NCBI RefSeq assembly: GCF_030064675.1
Contig: NZ_CP116413.1
Coordinates: 8,895,501-8,959,500 of the forward strand
Reading direction: 5' to 3'
DNA length: 64,000 nucleotides
DNA from: Crossiella sp. CA-258035
GTDB taxonomy: Bacteria; Actinomycetota; Actinomycetes; Mycobacteriales; Pseudonocardiaceae
Shown here: positions 1-8,803 of the stretch, in pieces
Numbering within the stretch: position 1 is the stretch's first letter
How the letters are laid out: each line of letters begins with the position of its first letter
Made by a program: the position numbers and the translations under genes
Notes under the pieces: generated by a model
Told to the model about the DNA's origin: nothing
Seen by the model: the letters and a program-made list of their open reading frames with translations, nothing else
Database searches by the model: none

Positions 1-674
1 GTCTGCCAGGCACAGCCGAGCGGCTGCCCGTAGCTGATCCCGTGGTAGATCTCATCGCTGACCAGCCGAACCCCGTTGCCAGCACACCATTCCGCGATCC
101 GCGCCAGCTCCGCCGGTTCCAGCCCCGTCCCGGTCGGGTTGGCCGGACTGGCCACGATCAACCCCTTGATCGGCCGGTCCAGCGACTCCAGCAGCTCCAC
201 GGTCGGCTGGAACCGCGTCTCGTGCTCACACGGCAGCTCCACCACCTCGCACCCCAGCGCCCGCAAGATGTTGCGGTAGGCCGGATAACCGGGCCTGGTC
301 AGCGCGACCCGGTCCCCAGGATCAAAAGCGGCCAGGAAAGCCAGCAGGAACCCACCAGAAGACCCGGTGGTGACCACCACGTCATCCGGGTTCACATCCA
401 GGTCGTAGGTCCGCCCGTAGTGCCCCGCGATCGCCGACCGCAGCTCCAGGATGCCCAACTGCTCGGTGTACCCCAACGTCTGCTTGGCCAGCGCCTCGGC
501 CGCCGCCGCACGCACCGGCGCCGGCGCGGGACTGGACGGCTGCCCGGCGGCCAGCGAGAGCACGTCCCCACGTTCGCGTTGCCGCTTGGCCGCCGCGGAC
601 ACCACGTCCATGACGTGGAACGGCGGAATGTCAGCACGGGCGGCGACGGAGAACAGGGAGGTCGGCTGAGCCAT
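1..674 (-). CDS. PLP-dependent class I/II aminotransferase, C-terminus outside window
   Basis: Start ATG is at 674 and the gene runs off the left edge, leaving about 224 N-terminal residues. The translation shows fold-type I aminotransferase marks: a TTGSSGGFLLAF phosphate-side loop, an ASPANPTGTGL segment containing the NPTG motif, and VSDEIYHGISYG carrying the Asp that pairs with the PLP ring nitrogen. The Schiff-base Lys would lie beyond the window. Family members transfer amino groups between an amino acid and a 2-oxo acid in the cytoplasm; the substrate cannot be read from this fragment. The 230-bp upstream region holds a large hairpin. Family is firm, specificity unknown. Confidence 0.88.
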   Translation of the reverse strand, partial: MAQPTSLFSVAARADIPPFHVMDVVSAAAKRQRERGDVLSLAAGQPSSPAPAPVRAAAAEALAKQTLGYTEQLGILELRSAIAGHYGRTYDLDVNPDDVVVTTGSSGGFLLAFLAAFDPGDRVALTRPGYPAYRNILRALGCEVVELPCEHETRFQPTVELLESLDRPIKGLIVASPANPTGTGLEPAELARIAEWCAGNGVRLVSDEIYHGISYGQPLGCAWQ

Positions 675-764
675 GCCCGCAGCCTAAATGAGCCCTGATC
701 ACCCTTCGCGGGAGAGGCGTGGCGCGCCAGCGACACGCCGGGCTCTTGACCAGGCGACGGGTTT

Positions 765-860
765 GATTTTTTCGCGTCGCGTGTTCGTGACCCCGACACA
801 TCCGAAGCTTGCTTCGCGTGTGTCGGGGTCACGAACACGCGACTCAGGAGCGAAAAAATC
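765..860. repeat. long nested inverted repeat (hairpin), terminator-like
   Basis: Arms 779-800 and 819-840 are perfect 22-bp reverse complements. The 18-nt loop contains a 6-bp palindrome (CGAAGC TT GCTTCG), and an outer stem (GATTTTTTCGC at 765-775 with GCGAAAAAATC at 850-860) carries a T run on each strand. It lies downstream of the WXG/transglycosylase gene and upstream of the aminotransferase, both on the minus strand, so it could terminate the former. The nested design is larger than a usual terminator and looks like a dispersed palindromic element. Confidence 0.75.
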
Positions 861-904
861 CCGCGCGCGGAGCGCGCCAATGTCACAGCAAACGGCTCGC
901 GAGC

Positions 905-2023
905 TCAGTACCCGCGATACCCCGACCCCGTCTTCATCCCCACCACCCCCGGCACGCTCGACACCGACCCATACCGCTCAACCGAGTACCGGATTCCCGC
1001 GATGATGTTGTCCACCGGGTTCCAGATGTCCTTGTGCCCCGGCAGCGACCACCGGTCGAAGGTCGGGTCGATGGTCTGCATCAACCCCTTCGACGGCGTG
1101 CCCTTGGCCGCGTTGGAGTCCCAGTTGTTGATCGCGTGCGGGTTCCCGCCGGACTCCTTCTGAATGATCATCCAGATGTCGTTCGGGTTCATCTTGTCCA
1201 CCGGATACCCCTGCGCCTTGAGGATCTCGATCGCCTGGTTGATCCACTCCGCCACCTGCCCCTGCGGCGCAGGACCACCACCGGGCGGCGGGGCTCCGCT
1301 GGGTCCCAGACCGCCGCCGCCTCCACCGCCACCCGTCGCGCCGCCGCCACCACCGCCGCCGGATCCGCCGCCGGTCTCCCGCGGGCGCTCAGCCGGTGGC
1401 TGCTCCTTCTTCGGCTCCGGACTCGGCTGCCAGTCCACCTTCTTCCCCTGAGCCGGGGTGAACGGCTGCCCGTCCGGAGCGTCCATGGTGGAGAACTTCG
1501 GATTCGCGACGCGCCCGCGAAGAGCGCCCAGCGCGGACTTGAGCGCCTGTTCGGCCTCGGTGACCTTGGGCTGGGCGTCGCTGACCGCCTCCTTGACGAA
1601 GCCCTCGATCACCGGGCGGACGTCCTCATCCGGCTGGTTGCGGTTCTGCTGCCTGAAGGTGCGGACCCGGCTGAGCAGGTTCTCGCAGATGGTGTTCACC
1701 GACTGCTCGGCCCCGGCCAGCGCGTCCGCGGCGGCGCGCAGGTCGCCCGCGGCCTGGGTGAGGGTGGTCTGCGCCGAGGTGGCGGCGGCGTTGAACTTGC
1801 CCATGTAGCCGACGAAGCCGTCCGCGGAGCTGCCCTGCCAGGCGGCGTCCAGCCCGGACACCGCGCCCTTGACCTTGCCCGCGCACTCGCCCGCGCTGGT
1901 GGCGGCCTCGGTCCAGCGGGTGGCCACCGCGCGGATGGCCTCCGGGTCGCCGTTGACCTTGTCGCAGATCTCGGCCAGCGCCTGGCCGCCGGGCAGCGCG
2001 GCGACCGCGTCCCTGGCGCTCAC
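905..2023 (-). CDS. WXG100-like / lytic transglycosylase (SLT) fusion, putative type VII substrate
   Basis: 372 residues. The GTG start at 2023 overlaps the upstream stop in a GTGA tetranucleotide, so translation is coupled. Residues about 1-190 are alpha-helical with an AWQGSSADGFVGY turn like the WXG hairpin of type VII substrates. A Pro/Lys/Gly linker with glycine runs follows (about 215-260). The C-terminal 110 residues form an SLT lysozyme-like domain: QKESGGNP with the catalytic Glu, then SKGLMQTIDPTF and NIIAGIRYSVERYGS. SLT domains cleave peptidoglycan glycan strands. Inference: a secreted wall-remodelling enzyme or effector exported with its small partner. No Sec signal peptide is visible. 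The domain calls are firm; the secretion route is inferred. Confidence 0.82.
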   Translation of the reverse strand: MSARDAVAALPGGQALAEICDKVNGDPEAIRAVATRWTEAATSAGECAGKVKGAVSGLDAAWQGSSADGFVGYMGKFNAAATSAQTTLTQAAGDLRAAADALAGAEQSVNTICENLLSRVRTFRQQNRNQPDEDVRPVIEGFVKEAVSDAQPKVTEAEQALKSALGALRGRVANPKFSTMDAPDGQPFTPAQGKKVDWQPSPEPKKEQPPAERPRETGGGSGGGGGGGATGGGGGGGGLGPSGAPPPGGGPAPQGQVAEWINQAIEILKAQGYPVDKMNPNDIWMIIQKESGGNPHAINNWDSNAAKGTPSKGLMQTIDPTFDRWSLPGHKDIWNPVDNIIAGIRYSVERYGSVSSVPGVVGMKTGSGYRGY

Positions 2024-2322
2024 CGGCTGACCCCGGAGGCGTTGGCCCGCTCGGTGTCCTCCACCGTGCGCTGCACCGCGTCCAGGGCCCGCTCCACCTT
2101 GCCGAGCAGGGCCTGGGCCGCCTCGAACTCGGCGTTCATCGACTTGTCCAGCGCGTCCAGCGCCTGGGCCAGCGCGCCGGAGTCGGCCAGCTTGCCGAAC
2201 ATGGCCGCGTTCGCCCCGCCCTGCGGGAAGCGGTCCCCGACCGCGCCGAACTGCCCTGCCTGACCAGCCACCGTGGTGCGGCAGCTCTCCAGCGCGTCCC
2301 GGTTGAACCTGACCATCCCCAC
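2020..2322 (-). CDS. EspC-like small type VII secretion-associated protein
   Basis: 100 residues, helical and without a signal peptide. The pattern (FNRDALESCRTTVAGQAGQF, then a GGANAAMFGKL turn and a long second helix) resembles the EspC/DUF2580 type VII target family. The first start is GTG at 2322; ATG at 2316 is an alternative. It lies 18 bp after purD and overlaps the WXG/SLT gene by 4 bp, so the two are probably made as a pair and may heterodimerise for export. The family call rests on fold pattern and context. Confidence 0.7.
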   Translation of the reverse strand: MGMVRFNRDALESCRTTVAGQAGQFGAVGDRFPQGGANAAMFGKLADSGALAQALDALDKSMNAEFEAAQALLGKVERALDAVQRTVEDTERANASGVSR

Positions 2323-2340
2323 ACTGGGCAGGGTAGGGCG

Positions 2341-3588
2341 TCAGCGCGCGCCCTGTGCCGCCTTCAGCGCAATGTCCGTTCGGTGGTGTGAACCGGTCAG
2401 GTGCACCCCGCCGACCCGGCGGTACGCGTCCGCGCGGGCCTCGTCCAGGTCCGCGCCGGTGCCGACCACGGACAGCACCCGGCCGCCGGCGGAGACCACC
2501 GCGCCGTCCTCGCGGCGGCGGGTGCCGGCGTGCAGCACGCCCTCGGCGTCCGCGCCGGTGATCACGTCGCCGGTGCGCGGCAGGCCCGGGTAGCCCTCGG
2601 CCGCGACCACCACGGTGACCGCGGAGCCCTCGGCCCAGTCCAGCTCCGGCTGCTCGGCCAGCCTGCCCTCGGCCACCGCGAGCAGCAGCCCGGCCAGCGG
2701 GGTGCGCAGCAGGGCCAGCACGACCTGGGTCTCCGGGTCGCCGAAGCGGCAGTTGAACTCGATCACCGAGGGGCCCTCGGCGGTGACCGCGAGGCCCGCG
2801 TAGAGCAGGCCCTGGAACGGGGTGCCGCGCTTGGCCAGCTCGTCCACCACCGGCTGGGCCACCGTGGCCACGATGTTGTCCACCAGGTCGGGGGCGGCCC
2901 AGGGCAGCGGCGCGTAGGCGCCCATGCCGCCGGTGTTCGGGCCGATGTCGTTGTCGCCGACCCGCTTGAAGTCCTGCGCGGGCAGCAGCGGCCGCACGGT
3001 CCGGCCGTCGGTGAGGCAGAACAGCGAGACCTCCGGCCCGTCCAGGAAGGACTCCAGCAGCACCGGGTGGCCGCCGTCGAGCAGGGTCATCGCGTGCGCG
3101 CGGGCGGTGTCCAGGTCCTGGGTGACCACCACGCCCTTGCCCGCGGCCAGCCCGTCGTCCTTGACCACCCAGGTGGGGCCGAACCGGGACAGCGCGGCGT
3201 CCAGCCTGGCCGGGTTGTCCACGATCTCGCTGTGCGCGGTGGGCACGCCGGCCCCGGCCATCACGTCCTTGGCGAAGGCCTTGGAGCCCTCGATCCTGGC
3301 CGCCTCCCTGGACGGCCCGAAGCACGGGATCCCGGCCGCGCGCACCGCGTCGGCCACCCCGGCCACCAGCGGCGCCTCCGGCCCGACCACCACCAGGTCG
3401 GCGTTGAACTCCTTGGCCAGCGCGGTCACCGCGGCCGGGTCGGTCGCCGCCACGCCGTAGTTCTCCGCGACGGAGGCGGTGCCCGCGTTGCCGGGGGCGC
3501 AGGCCAGGGCGGTCACCGCGGGATCGCGGGACAGGCCAAGCAGCAGGGCGTGCTCTCGGGCACCGGAGCCAATCACCAGGACGCGCAC
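2341..3588 (-). CDS. purD: phosphoribosylamine-glycine ligase
   Basis: 415 residues, full length. GARS catalyses the ATP-dependent joining of 5-phosphoribosylamine and glycine to give GAR, the second step of purine synthesis, in the cytosol. Diagnostic segments are the N-terminal [29 protein letters not shown], the ATP-grasp [13 protein letters not shown] loop, the metal-binding [10 protein letters not shown] segment and [12 protein letters not shown]. It is the only purine gene in view and lies in a minus-strand run with pyrE. Confidence 0.97.
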   Translation of the reverse strand: MRVLVIGSGAREHALLLGLSRDPAVTALACAPGNAGTASVAENYGVAATDPAAVTALAKEFNADLVVVGPEAPLVAGVADAVRAAGIPCFGPSREAARIEGSKAFAKDVMAGAGVPTAHSEIVDNPARLDAALSRFGPTWVVKDDGLAAGKGVVVTQDLDTARAHAMTLLDGGHPVLLESFLDGPEVSLFCLTDGRTVRPLLPAQDFKRVGDNDIGPNTGGMGAYAPLPWAAPDLVDNIVATVAQPVVDELAKRGTPFQGLLYAGLAVTAEGPSVIEFNCRFGDPETQVVLALLRTPLAGLLLAVAEGRLAEQPELDWAEGSAVTVVVAAEGYPGLPRTGDVITGADAEGVLHAGTRRREDGAVVSAGGRVLSVVGTGADLDEARADAYRRVGGVHLTGSHHRTDIALKAAQGAR

Positions 3589-3599
3589 GGAGCGGCAGT

Positions 3600-4754
3600 T
3601 TAGAGGGTGCGCGGGCGGCGGGCAGAGCCGCGGTCGGCGAAGCCGGCGCGTTCCAGCAGGGCGGCCGACTCCAGCGCCAGCCAGCCCGCGAGCTGCGTGG
3701 ACAGCTGCCGCTCCGCGCGCGGCACGGGCGCGCCGGGGTCACCGGCCAGCGGGCGCTCAGTGGGCGAAATGGCCGGGACCGTCCACTCCGGACCGAACAG
3801 CGGTCCGCCCCTGGCCACCGCGCGGTGGCGCCAGGCCGCCTCGGCCGAGCCGAAGACCACCTGGGCGGCCCGGGCCGCGGCCGGGTCGTCGCGCAGCGCG
3901 AGCGCGGCCGAGGCCAGGTTGCGGGAGAGCAGGCCCAGCGCTGGTCCGGGCCCGCTGCCGCGCAGCACGTGGTCGGCGTCGGCCAGCCGGTCGGTGACCG
4001 CGGTGACCAGCCGGGCGGTGACCGTCGGCCAGCCGCGCTCGCCGGTGCTGACCGCCAGCCGGGCGCAGGTGCCGAGCAGGTAGGCGTTGCCGGGCAAGGT
4101 GATCGTCCGGTCCACCGCGCCGACCCCGCCGTCCGGCGCGACGCTCAGCCCGGTCACCACCAGGCCGTCCTCGAGCAGGTGGTGCAACACCCAGTCCACT
4201 GTGGACCGGGCGCGGTGCAGGTCGGCCTTCTCCCCGCCCTCGGTGGCCAGCTGGGCGAACAGCAGCGCGGCCGCGCCGTTGACCACCGCGTCCTTGCGCC
4301 CGCCAGGCTCGTCCGACCACAGGCCGCCACCGGCGTGGTCGCTCCAGCTCGCCCGCAGCCGCCGCAGCGCGGGCTTGGTCAGCGCGGGCCGCCCGCGCGC
4401 GCCAGCCGTGCTGTGCGCGCGGTGCAGGGCCAGCGTGAGGGTGGCCAGCTCGGCGTTGCCCAGCCGGTTCGGCCGCACCCGCAGGCCACGGACCAGCCCG
4501 GTCAGCCGGGCCTGCCGGTCGGCGGTGGGCGCACGCAGCCAGGCGTCCACCGCGCAGTCCAGCAGGGTGGCCCGCCACGGCGAGCGACGGCCCCGGCGCA
4601 ACCGGCCCGCTGGCCAGACATCCAGCTCGGTGAGGCGGCCGGTCAGCAGGCCCCTGCGCAGCTGCCGCGCGCAGACCGCGCGCTCGGCCACCGCCGCGCG
4701 CGCCGCCCACAGCTCGGGCCGGTCACCGCTCCGGCCGATCCGCCTGCCACCCAT
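3600..4754 (-). CDS. GH76 (alpha-1,6-mannanase)-like protein lacking the usual Asp-Asp pair
   Basis: 384 residues from ATG 4754, which follows a GGGCGG stretch; an upstream in-frame start at 4793 is possible. [21 protein letters not shown] and the following helical hairpins resemble the alpha/alpha toroid of family GH76. Where GH76 enzymes carry a conserved Asp-Asp before a Trp, this protein reads [14 protein letters not shown], so the catalytic pair seems absent. No signal peptide is seen, so it is probably cytoplasmic. It sits 11 bp upstream of purD. A degenerate or non-catalytic homologue is the best reading; the family assignment is by eye. Confidence 0.6.
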   Translation of the reverse strand: MGGRRIGRSGDRPELWAARAAVAERAVCARQLRRGLLTGRLTELDVWPAGRLRRGRRSPWRATLLDCAVDAWLRAPTADRQARLTGLVRGLRVRPNRLGNAELATLTLALHRAHSTAGARGRPALTKPALRRLRASWSDHAGGGLWSDEPGGRKDAVVNGAAALLFAQLATEGGEKADLHRARSTVDWVLHHLLEDGLVVTGLSVAPDGGVGAVDRTITLPGNAYLLGTCARLAVSTGERGWPTVTARLVTAVTDRLADADHVLRGSGPGPALGLLSRNLASAALALRDDPAAARAAQVVFGSAEAAWRHRAVARGGPLFGPEWTVPAISPTERPLAGDPGAPVPRAERQLSTQLAGWLALESAALLERAGFADRGSARRPRTL

Positions 4755-4817
4755 CCGCCCATGGTCCGCGCGGGCGGCGGCCGAACCCGGCAACCGCGGG
4801 CCGACGCTCCGGGAAAC

Positions 4818-5468
4818 TCACCAGGCCGTGTCGAGATCCGCGTGTGCCCGCACCCAGGCGTGCATCACGATCCCGGCGGCCACCCCGGCGTTGATCGAGC
4901 GGGTGGAGCCGAACTGCGCGATGGACACGGTCAGCTCCGCCGCCCCGGCCGCCGCCGGGGTGAGGCCGGGACCCTCCTGCCCGAACAGCAGCACGCAGTC
5001 CCTCGGCAGGGTCACCGTCTCGATCCGGGCCGCGCCGGGCGTGTTGTCCACCCCGACCACGGTCAGGCCGTGCTCCCGCGCGTAGGCCGCCAGCGCCGGG
5101 ACGTCCTCGTGGTGGTGCACGTGCTGGTACCGGTCGGTGACCATGGCGCCGCGCCGGTTCCAACGTTTGCGCCCGACGATGTGCACCGCCTTGGCCGCGA
5201 AGGCGTTCGCGGTGCGCACCACGGTGCCGATGTTGTGGTCGTGCTGGAAGTTCTCGATGGCCACGTGGAAGCCGTGCCGCCGGGCGTCCAGGTCGGCCAC
5301 CACCGCCTCCCGCCGCCAGTACCGGTAGGCGTCCACCACGTTGCGGCGGTCGCCCTCGGCCAGCAGCTCGGGGTCCAGGCGCGGGTCATCCGGCACCGGA
5401 CCGGCCCACGGACCGACGCCGACCTGCTCCGCGCCCCACTCGGTGGGCCCGGGCTCGTCCACGAACAC
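4818..5468 (-). CDS. SpoU/TrmH-family RNA 2'-O-methyltransferase
   Basis: 216 residues, GTG start at 5468 only 5 bp after the pyrE stop. The three SPOUT motifs are clear: NIGTVVRTANAF (motif 1), VLLFGQEGPGL (motif 2) and SIAQFGSTRSINAGVAAGIV (motif 3), which form the knotted SAM site. Members 2'-O-methylate ribose in tRNA or rRNA. There is no separate N-terminal L30e-like domain, so it resembles short TrmH/TrmL-type enzymes. The exact RNA target cannot be told. Probably co-transcribed with pyrE. Confidence 0.9.
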   Translation of the reverse strand: MFVDEPGPTEWGAEQVGVGPWAGPVPDDPRLDPELLAEGDRRNVVDAYRYWRREAVVADLDARRHGFHVAIENFQHDHNIGTVVRTANAFAAKAVHIVGRKRWNRRGAMVTDRYQHVHHHEDVPALAAYAREHGLTVVGVDNTPGAARIETVTLPRDCVLLFGQEGPGLTPAAAGAAELTVSIAQFGSTRSINAGVAAGIVMHAWVRAHADLDTAW

Positions 5469-5473
5469 CGGTG

Positions 5474-6037
5474 TCAGAGCCCCAGGTCGGCCAGGTCGAG
5501 CAGGTAGCGGTAGGGCAGGCCCTCGGCCTCGATCGCCTCCCGCGCGCCGGTGCCCCGGTCCACCACGGTGGCCACGCCGATGACCTCGGCGCCGACCTGG
5601 CGCAGGGTGCGCACCGCGGTCAGCACGCTGCCGCCGGTGGTCGAGGTGTCCTCCACCGCCAGCACCCGCTTGCCTGCCACGTCCGCGCCCTCGACCGCGC
5701 GCTGCATGCCGTGCGCCTTCTGCTCCTTGCGCACCACGAACGCGTCCACCGTGCGCAGCTCGGGATCGGCCACGCTGGCGTGCATCATCGCGGTGGCCAC
5801 CGGGTCGGCGCCCAGGGTGAGCCCGCCGACGGCGGCGTAGTCCCAGTCCGCGGTCAGCTGGGCCAGCAGGCGGCCGATCAGCGGGGCGGCGGCGTGGTGC
5901 AGGGTGGCCCGCCGCAGGTCGACGTAGTAGTCGGCCTCCTTGCCGGAGGACAGCGTCACCTTGCCGTGCACGACGGCCAGCTCACGCACGAGGGCGGCCA
6001 GCTCGGCCTTGGCCTGGGGGTTGATCTGGGAGGTCAC
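5474..6037 (-). CDS. pyrE: orotate phosphoribosyltransferase
   Basis: 187 residues. PyrE converts orotate and PRPP to OMP, the fifth step of UMP synthesis. The PRPP-binding motif is RVLAVEDTSTTGGS and the flexible catalytic loop has RKEQKAHGMQ; SSGKEADYYVDLR near the N-terminus is typical of the family. ATG 6037 overlaps the upstream membrane-protein stop by 4 bp, showing translational coupling. It is the only pyrimidine-synthesis gene in the window besides dcd. Confidence 0.96.
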   Translation of the reverse strand: MTSQINPQAKAELAALVRELAVVHGKVTLSSGKEADYYVDLRRATLHHAAAPLIGRLLAQLTADWDYAAVGGLTLGADPVATAMMHASVADPELRTVDAFVVRKEQKAHGMQRAVEGADVAGKRVLAVEDTSTTGGSVLTAVRTLRQVGAEVIGVATVVDRGTGAREAIEAEGLPYRYLLDLADLGL

Positions 6038-6699
6038 GAGGCGTCAGCTAAGCACATCAGCTCGCAGGCGTAGTCCGCGAGCCACCGCACCGCGGGCAGC
6101 TCGAACCGGCCGGGCCACCACACCACAAGATCACTCGGCCCGTACCGGAAGCTCACCTCCCGCGCGTGCGGGTGGTGCCAGAGCCACTGCCGGACCCGCG
6201 GGGTGAGCAGGTGCGCGACGAACCCCGGGTCCGCGCACTCGACGAAGAAGGCGTCGTCGAACACCTCGTCGCCGGTGGGCTGCCGCCGGGTGCCGAACAC
6301 CCGGAGCAGCCCCTGCCCCGGCCGTCTGCGCACCAGGGTCAGCTCGGGCACCGGCGCGGGCAGCGGCAGCGCCACCACGACGAAGTCCATGGTCGACTGG
6401 GCCTCGTGCACCCGCTCGTTGACCTGGGCGAGGAAGGCGACCAGCGGCAGGCCCCGGTGCGTGCCGGTGATCGACTCACCGCTGGGCAGGCCGGGGCCGA
6501 ACGGCGAGTTCCGCACGGTGAACCGGTCCCGCAGCAGCTTGGGCTCGGTCCAGCCGTGCTGCCAGCCGATCGAGGCCGCCGCCGCGGTCAGCTCGGTCTG
6601 CCGCTGCTGCTGCCTGCGGTTGGTCCACACCAGCAGGAAGACCGCCCCGGCCACCAGGGCGGCCAGGAAGACCAGAACGACCAGGAACAGCGCGGCCAC
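6034..6699 (-). CDS. membrane-anchored protein of unknown function
   Basis: 221 residues. Residues 1-25 form one hydrophobic helix (LFLVVLVFLAALVAGAVFLL) followed by WTNRRQQQR, so the soluble part should face the cytoplasm. The remaining domain has VALPLPAPVPELTLVRR and a C-terminal VRQWLWHHPHAREVSFRYG segment; I recognise no characterised family. Its layout (one N-terminal helix, basic stretch, then a GW-containing domain) resembles the protein at 9881-10579 and the two may be distant relatives. It overlaps pyrE by 4 bp. Confidence 0.75.
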   Translation of the reverse strand: MAALFLVVLVFLAALVAGAVFLLVWTNRRQQQRQTELTAAAASIGWQHGWTEPKLLRDRFTVRNSPFGPGLPSGESITGTHRGLPLVAFLAQVNERVHEAQSTMDFVVVALPLPAPVPELTLVRRRPGQGLLRVFGTRRQPTGDEVFDDAFFVECADPGFVAHLLTPRVRQWLWHHPHAREVSFRYGPSDLVVWWPGRFELPAVRWLADYACELMCLADAS

Positions 6700-6705
6700 G
6701 GCGGA

Positions 6706-7485
6706 TCAGGTGCGCCCGCGACCGCCGCCGACCCGGGAGGCCAGTCGGCGCAGCAACGCCCTCGGCAGGATCTTGCTCACCGCGACCAGCGCCTTGTACT
6801 GCACGCCCGGCACCGAGACGACCTTGCCCGCGCGCAGGTCGGCCAGGCTGTCGTGCACCAGCCGGTCGGCGTCCAGCCAGAAGAACCCCGGCGTGCCGGA
6901 CATGTCGATCTGGGCCCGCTGGTGGAACTCGGTGCGGGTGAAGCCAGGGCACAGCGCCATCACCCTGACCCCGGTGCCGGCCAGCGACATGGCCAGGCCC
7001 TCCGAGAGCAGGGTGACGTAGCTCTTGCCCGCGCTGTAGGTCGAGCCCCGGCCGGGGAAGAACCCGGCCACACTGGAGACGTTGATCACCGCGCCGCTGC
7101 CCCGGGCGCGCATGCCGGGCAGCACCGCGTGGGTCAGCCGCAGCACGCTGGTCACGTTCACCTCGTGCTGGCCGAGCAGCTCCTCGGCGGTGTTGTCCAG
7201 GAAGTCCTTGCCGGTGCCCAGACCGGCGTTGTTGACCAGCAGGTCGATCGGGGCGGAATCAGAGCGCAGCCGCTGTTCCACCTGCTCACGCTGGGCCGGA
7301 TCGGCCAGGTCGGCGGCCAGCACCTCGACCTTGACGCCGTGCTTGGCGGTGAGCTGGTCAGCCAGTTCGCCGAGGCGCTGCGCGTTGCGGGCGACCAGCA
7401 CCAGGTCGTGTCCCTCGGCGGCCAGGCGGCGGGCGAAGGCCGCGCCGATGCCTGCGGTGGGTCCGGTCACGAGCGCGGTCGGCAT
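6706..7485 (-). CDS. short-chain dehydrogenase/reductase (SDR)
   Basis: 259 residues from ATG 7485; the longer reading frame upstream lacks family support. Classical SDR features are TGPTAGIG (dinucleotide binding), [18 protein letters not shown] with the catalytic Ser, and YSAGKSY with catalytic Tyr and Lys. A basic residue in LVARNAQRL after beta-2 suggests NADP(H) preference. The C-terminal [18 protein letters not shown] is amphipathic as in membrane-associated fatty-acyl or ketone SDRs. Substrate unknown. First gene of the minus-strand run that ends near position 905. Confidence 0.9.
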   Translation of the reverse strand: MPTALVTGPTAGIGAAFARRLAAEGHDLVLVARNAQRLGELADQLTAKHGVKVEVLAADLADPAQREQVEQRLRSDSAPIDLLVNNAGLGTGKDFLDNTAEELLGQHEVNVTSVLRLTHAVLPGMRARGSGAVINVSSVAGFFPGRGSTYSAGKSYVTLLSEGLAMSLAGTGVRVMALCPGFTRTEFHQRAQIDMSGTPGFFWLDADRLVHDSLADLRAGKVVSVPGVQYKALVAVSKILPRALLRRLASRVGGGRGRT

Positions 7486-7589
7486 GCCGAGCAACCTACC
7501 GGTCGGCACGCGGGGTGGAGAACGGGTAACGAAGTGGATATAACGGGACGAAGTCACCCATGTAGGTGATCGGCACCTGGGGGGCGTGC

Positions 7590-8123
7590 ATGCGGAGAAC
7601 CATGTCGGCGCTGATGATCGTCACCGTCAGCCTGCTGGGCGGCTGCGGCCTGACGCTGCTGCCCAAGCCGACCCCACCGGCGCCCGCCACCTCGACCACG
7701 CCGTCGGTCCCCGGCTTCGGCGGCCGGTTCAGCTGGCCGAGCGGCCTGGAGCTGACCCTCGGCCCGGCCACCCCGCACACCCTGTCCGAGCAGGCCCGCG
7801 GCCTGTACCCGGACGTCGGGCGGGTGGTGTCCTTCTCGATCACCCTGGTCAACCGCACCGAGCGCGCGGTCAAGCCGGCGATCATGGTCTTCGCCGCCCG
7901 CCGGGCCGGGATCAGCGACCCGGAGGCGGCCAAGGCGCCCAGCATCCGCGATCCCGCGGCCAACATCGGCATCGGCCTGGGCACCCCGGACCTGCCGCCG
8001 GGGCAGACCTTCCAGGGCACGATCGCCTTCGGCCTGCCCGAGCAGCCCGGCCCACTGCGCGTGGAGGTGGCCCCCGACCTGCTCGGCAGCCAGCCCAAGG
8101 CGGTCTTCGAGGGCACCGCCTGA
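7590..8123 (+). CDS. lipoprotein 1 of a four-gene tandem family
   Basis: 177 residues from ATG 7590, chosen because GGGGGG lies a few bases upstream. A lipobox (SLLGGC) ends an N-terminal signal, so a diacylglyceryl-Cys anchor on the outer face of the membrane is expected. After a Thr/Pro linker comes one beta-sandwich domain with [17 protein letters not shown] and a C-terminal [11 protein letters not shown]...VFEG pattern, like DUF4352-type extracellular domains. It is the most divergent of the four and is separated by 117 bp from the next. Function unknown. Confidence 0.85.
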   Translation: MRRTMSALMIVTVSLLGGCGLTLLPKPTPPAPATSTTPSVPGFGGRFSWPSGLELTLGPATPHTLSEQARGLYPDVGRVVSFSITLVNRTERAVKPAIMVFAARRAGISDPEAAKAPSIRDPAANIGIGLGTPDLPPGQTFQGTIAFGLPEQPGPLRVEVAPDLLGSQPKAVFEGTA

Positions 8124-8240
8124 GCCGTCAAGGCCCGGTCCGCAGGTCTGCCCGTTCGGGCCGAATATCGTGACCCCGAAGTTGACCGGCGAAACAATGG
8201 CCGCTGGGGGGCGATCATGGGTGATCGAGGGGGCAACACC

Positions 8241-8771
8241 ATGAAGCGTGCGGTACTCGTGACCGCGATCTGCGGCCTGGCGCTGGGCAGCACGGCCTGC
8301 GCGCCCTCGGTGGCCGAGGAGCCGGGCGCGAGCCAGGAGACCGACCGGCGCACCGCGAGCACACCGCGCACGGCCCAGTTCGGCCAGCGCTACAGCTGGT
8401 CCGACGGCGTGGCGGTGGCCTTCTCCCGGCCGAGCCCGCTGAGCTCCCCGCTGGTCGGCCCCGGCCGCCGCGGCGTGCAGCTGACCCTGACCCTGAGCAA
8501 CGGCGGCAGCACCCCGCTGCGGCTGCCGCTGACCAAGCTGGACGGCACCTTCACCGAGCGCGGCACCGGCCGGGTGGCCGACGCCGAGCCGCTGGTGGAC
8601 AAGGCGGGCAAGCTGGGCATCAGCCCGGACGCGCCGGAGCTGCCCGCGGGCCGCAGCATCGACGTGCGGATCGGCTTCGCGGTTGGCGAGCAGGCGGGCA
8701 CCCTGCTGGTCGCGGCCTCGCCGGACCAGGGCGTGAAGTACCAGGACGTCACCTTCGCCGGCGAGGTCTGA
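8241..8771 (+). CDS. lipoprotein 2 of the tandem family
   Basis: 176 residues from ATG 8241, with GAGGGGGCAAC as ribosome-binding site. Lipobox LGSTAC. The mature domain has the shared plan: an FGQRYSWSDGVAVAF beta strand, GVQLTLTLSNGGSTPL, PELPAGRSIDVRIGFAVGEQAG and a C-terminal VTFAGEV. Predicted surface lipoprotein with a single Ig-like fold. Followed after 32 bp by the third copy, so probably in one operon. Confidence 0.86.
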   Translation: MKRAVLVTAICGLALGSTACAPSVAEEPGASQETDRRTASTPRTAQFGQRYSWSDGVAVAFSRPSPLSSPLVGPGRRGVQLTLTLSNGGSTPLRLPLTKLDGTFTERGTGRVADAEPLVDKAGKLGISPDAPELPAGRSIDVRIGFAVGEQAGTLLVAASPDQGVKYQDVTFAGEV

Positions 8772-8803
8772 CCGGCCACACGCAGATCACTGGGGGTATC
8801 ACC

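Noticed and set aside
392-886. 164-codon minus-strand ORF through the 765-860 hairpin
   Set aside because: It reads through palindromic DNA and then a wrong frame of the aminotransferase; no ribosome-binding site or family.
905-3742. Open frame of 945 codons on the minus strand
   Set aside because: Only its last 372 codons are a real protein; the rest is a high-GC shadow across the EspC-like gene and purD.
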